From positions 310,001 to 374,000 of the forward strand of contig CAWBJO010000007.1 of assembly GCA_963789175.1 (NCBI GenBank): DNA of 64,000 bases. The letters are read 5' to 3'. The notes under the pieces are model-generated. The model was not told the origin of the DNA. It ran no database searches and worked only from the letters and a program-made list of their open reading frames with translations. This DNA comes from CAWBJO01 sp963789175 (lineage in GTDB: Bacteria; Pseudomonadota; Alphaproteobacteria; Rhizobiales; Aestuariivirgaceae). Shown here in pieces: positions 62,612 through 64,000 of this stretch (its first letter is position 1; the number at the start of each line of letters is the position of its first letter). Made by a program: the position numbers and the translations under genes.

Positions 62612-63298
62612 ATGAGAAAAAGAGTTGGAGTTGCGATCGCCGGGCTCGCCGTTCTAGCGGGCGTGCTTACGGCGGACGTTTCCTGGGCGGCGACGGGGGA
62701 GTCGAAGCAGCAGAATTTTTCGTCGAGCTTCGCCAAGCCGAAGCCGTCGACGACCGGGGTCTCACGCCGTAACGACTGCCAGGACATCTTCCGCTGCCTG
62801 TTCGGCTCGGGCGGCAACCGCAAGACGAGCCCCTCATCCGGCCGGGCCTACCGCGAAGTGGTCGCGTTCGACCACTCCAAATACTCGCCGGGCTCGATCG
62901 TCGTCAGGACGCCCGAGCGGGCATTATATTATGTGCTTCCGGAGGGCGAAGCGATCCGCTACCGGGTCGGCGTCGGCCGGGACGGGTTCCAGTGGTCCGG
63001 CGCTTCGCGCATCGTCGACAAACGCGAATGGCCGAGCTGGACGCCGCCGGCACGGATGATCGCCCGCGAGGCGGCCAAGGGCCACTTCATTCCAACCTTC
63101 ATGGAGGGCGGGCCGGGCAACCCGCTCGGAGCCCGGGCTCTCTACATCGGCGGCACGATCTTCCGCATCCACGGGACGAACGATGCCCGCACCATCGGCG
63201 GGGCCGTGTCGTCGGGCTGCATCCGCATGCTCAATGCCGACGTGATCGACCTCTACAACAGAGTGAAGGTCGGCTCGCAGGTGTACGTCTACCAGTGA
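62612..63298 (+). CDS. L,D-transpeptidase (YkuD family)
   Basis: Periplasmic enzyme that makes 3-3 cross-links in peptidoglycan or attaches proteins to it. A signal peptide (cleavage near SWAA) precedes a linker and a YkuD domain with the active-site pattern IHGTN (His187) and SSGCIRM (Cys203). Length 228 residues. Hyphomicrobiales usually have many paralogues, so its specific role is open. Confidence 0.9.
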   Translation: MRKRVGVAIAGLAVLAGVLTADVSWAATGESKQQNFSSSFAKPKPSTTGVSRRNDCQDIFRCLFGSGGNRKTSPSSGRAYREVVAFDHSKYSPGSIVVRTPERALYYVLPEGEAIRYRVGVGRDGFQWSGASRIVDKREWPSWTPPARMIAREAAKGHFIPTFMEGGPGNPLGARALYIGGTIFRIHGTNDARTIGGAVSSGCIRMLNADVIDLYNRVKVGSQVYVYQ

Positions 63299-63326
63299 TC
63301 AATCGCCAAGCTTGAGAGGCCACACG

Positions 63327-63360
63327 GGCCGCCGGCTCATTTGGGTCGGCGGCCTTTCCT
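63327..63360 (+). terminator. Rho-independent terminator after the L,D-transpeptidase gene
   Basis: A perfect eight-pair stem (GGCCGCCG and CGGCGGCC with a 12-base loop) is followed by TTTCCTTTT. It begins 29 bases after the stop codon. Confidence 0.65.
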
Positions 63361-63443
63361 TTTCCGTGCGGCGTCTCGCAGCGACAGGCAACGGACGGAG
63401 CGGGTGCGAGTGATGACCTTCCACGCGACCCACAAACGCGAAG

Positions 63444-63473
63444 CGGCCCCGGTGGGGTTACCAGCCGGGGCCG
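63444..63473. terminator. GC-rich hairpin downstream of the 21-residue gene
   Basis: A perfect nine-pair inverted repeat (CGGCCCCGG and CCGGGGCCG, 12-base loop) lies 25 bases past the stop of the minus-strand lysine-rich gene. No T-run follows on the minus strand, so termination is possible but not clear. Confidence 0.4.
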
Positions 63474-63497
63474 TCTCACGAAGATATATCGAAGAAG

Positions 63498-63563
63498 CTA
63501 CTTCTTCTTCTTCGAAGCCTTCTTGGCCTTCTTCGCCGACTTCTTAGCTTTCTTAGCAGCCAT
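63498..63563 (-). CDS. 21-residue lysine/alanine-rich protein (histone H1-tail-like)
   Basis: The frame reads MAAKKAKKSAKKAKKASKKK plus a final lysine, then TAG. It is preceded by GGGAGA eight bases before the ATG and followed by a strong hairpin, so it has the layout of a real gene despite its size. Thirteen of 21 residues are lysine. The sequence resembles the basic tails of bacterial histone H1-like proteins and would be expected to bind nucleic acid. A 437-base region without other genes lies upstream and should contain its promoter. Confidence 0.6.
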   Translation of the reverse strand: MAAKKAKKSAKKAKKASKKKK

Positions 63564-64000
63564 GGGTAGGATCTCCCTCTGTAGCCCCATTGGTACGGTT
63601 CAGTTTACTTACGAGACGGTGCCGAGCTGCATCAGCAATGGACACTCACGCGACTCAACAGCCGTCCTGCGTGCTCTTTTGGACCGGTTTGGGTGATTCG
63701 GCAATATGCCGGCGGCCTGATCAGTCTATCGGCAGATTCCCAGAGACGAACAGGCGGGAGTCGAGGCCACCGGAATTTTCTCAGCGCACGGATCAGTCCG
63801 CAACATAAACCCTTTAAAACCGCTGCTTTCTTCAAAACAGGCATCCCGATTTTTATCCGTATACGGATGGAAACGGTTTTTCGCCCCGAGGAAGGTCAAA
63901 AAAGTTGTTCACAGTTTTTTTGGCCGATGACGTCGAGACGACGACGAACGAGGCGGATGCAGGTCGAAACGCGACGCCGAGGCGCGAACGATTCGAAGGC
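63564..64000. other. Gene-free, relatively AT-rich end of the window
   Basis: No convincing coding frame is present in the last 437 bases. Base composition falls towards AT between about 63590 and 63920, with A and T runs near 63830-63920. This probably holds the promoter of the 21-residue gene on one side and of a gene beyond the window on the other. Confidence 0.5.
63855..63868. promoter_or_regulatory. 14-bp perfect palindrome, possible operator
   Basis: ATCCGTATACGGAT is a perfect palindrome in the AT-rich gene-free end, a typical size for the site of a dimeric repressor. Its regulator is unknown. Confidence 0.35.

Noticed and set aside
63590..63844. Overlapping 70-72 codon frames on both strands at the window end
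   Set aside because: No ribosome binding site, no motif, and they overlap each other antisense; both look like chance frames.
1..64000. tRNA, rRNA, insertion sequences, integrases or prophage genes
   Set aside because: I looked on both strands for cloverleaf-like or rRNA sequence, transposase motifs and terminal repeats and saw none that I could support.

Overview
The window is GC-rich, gene-dense bacterial DNA, and its gene content and order point to an alphaproteobacterium of the order Hyphomicrobiales (Rhizobiales). Several chromosomal blocks typical of that order are present. These are dnaB-alr, rpsF-rpsR-DUF2232-rplI, fabD-fabG-acpP-fabF-mltG-yicC-gmk, rsmA-pdxA-surA-lptD facing pepA-holC, and DUF2066-pgsA-perM-hdaA-ppk-ppx-rnd-aspS with purN. 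Outer-membrane genes (lptD, surA, mlaE/F, an OmpA-family protein) fit a Gram-negative envelope. I saw no rRNA, tRNA, CRISPR array, insertion sequence or prophage gene.

Layout. 1-8.3 kb (minus strand): mlaF (cut by the window edge), mlaE, alr, dnaB, a cyclopropane-fatty-acid-synthase-like methyltransferase, rplI, a DUF2232 membrane protein, rpsR, rpsF. 8.6-16.9 kb: a ChaC-like cyclotransferase, then the fatty-acid operon, mltG, a MerR-type regulator fused to an ATPase head, yicC and gmk. 16.9-25.4 kb: a zinc alcohol dehydrogenase, rsmA, pdxA, surA and lptD on the minus strand; pepA and holC on the plus strand, with a perfect CtrA-type box between the divergent units. 25.6-30.8 kb: three unfamiliar low-complexity envelope-type proteins, including one of 1106 residues made of proline-rich repeats. 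30.8-40.4 kb: an ABC-F ATPase, a Tat-exported dienelactone-hydrolase-like protein, a polar amino acid ABC transporter, an AhpD-like protein, an OmpA-family protein with five internal helical repeats, ndk and a VUT-family transporter. 40.4-43.4 kb: a compact four-gene cassette LicD / TagD-like cytidylyltransferase / unknown membrane protein / LicD. 43.4-48.5 kb: a sarcosine/dimethylglycine-dehydrogenase-like flavoprotein and a molybdopterin oxidoreductase. 48.6-61.2 kb: purN, DUF2066, a CDP-alcohol phosphatidyltransferase, an AI-2E-type permease, hdaA, ppk, ppx, rnd, an MFS transporter and aspS. 61.2-64 kb: an unknown exported protein, an L,D-transpeptidase, a 21-residue lysine-rich protein and an AT-rich gene-free end.

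Five genes carry an apparent single-base indel that breaks an otherwise continuous protein: rplI, rsmA, the gene at 26539-27260, the first licD-like gene, and the DUF2066 gene. Two of these are near-universal housekeeping genes, so base-level sequence error is the simplest explanation, and gene models here should be frame-corrected before use. Two expected neighbours are missing from otherwise conserved neighbourhoods: purM beside purN, and lptF/lptG beside lptD.

The best candidates for undescribed biology are the LicD/TagD cassette (predicted surface glycerol-phosphate decoration), the 25.6-30.8 kb repeat-protein cluster, the OmpA repeat protein and the MerR-ATPase fusion.
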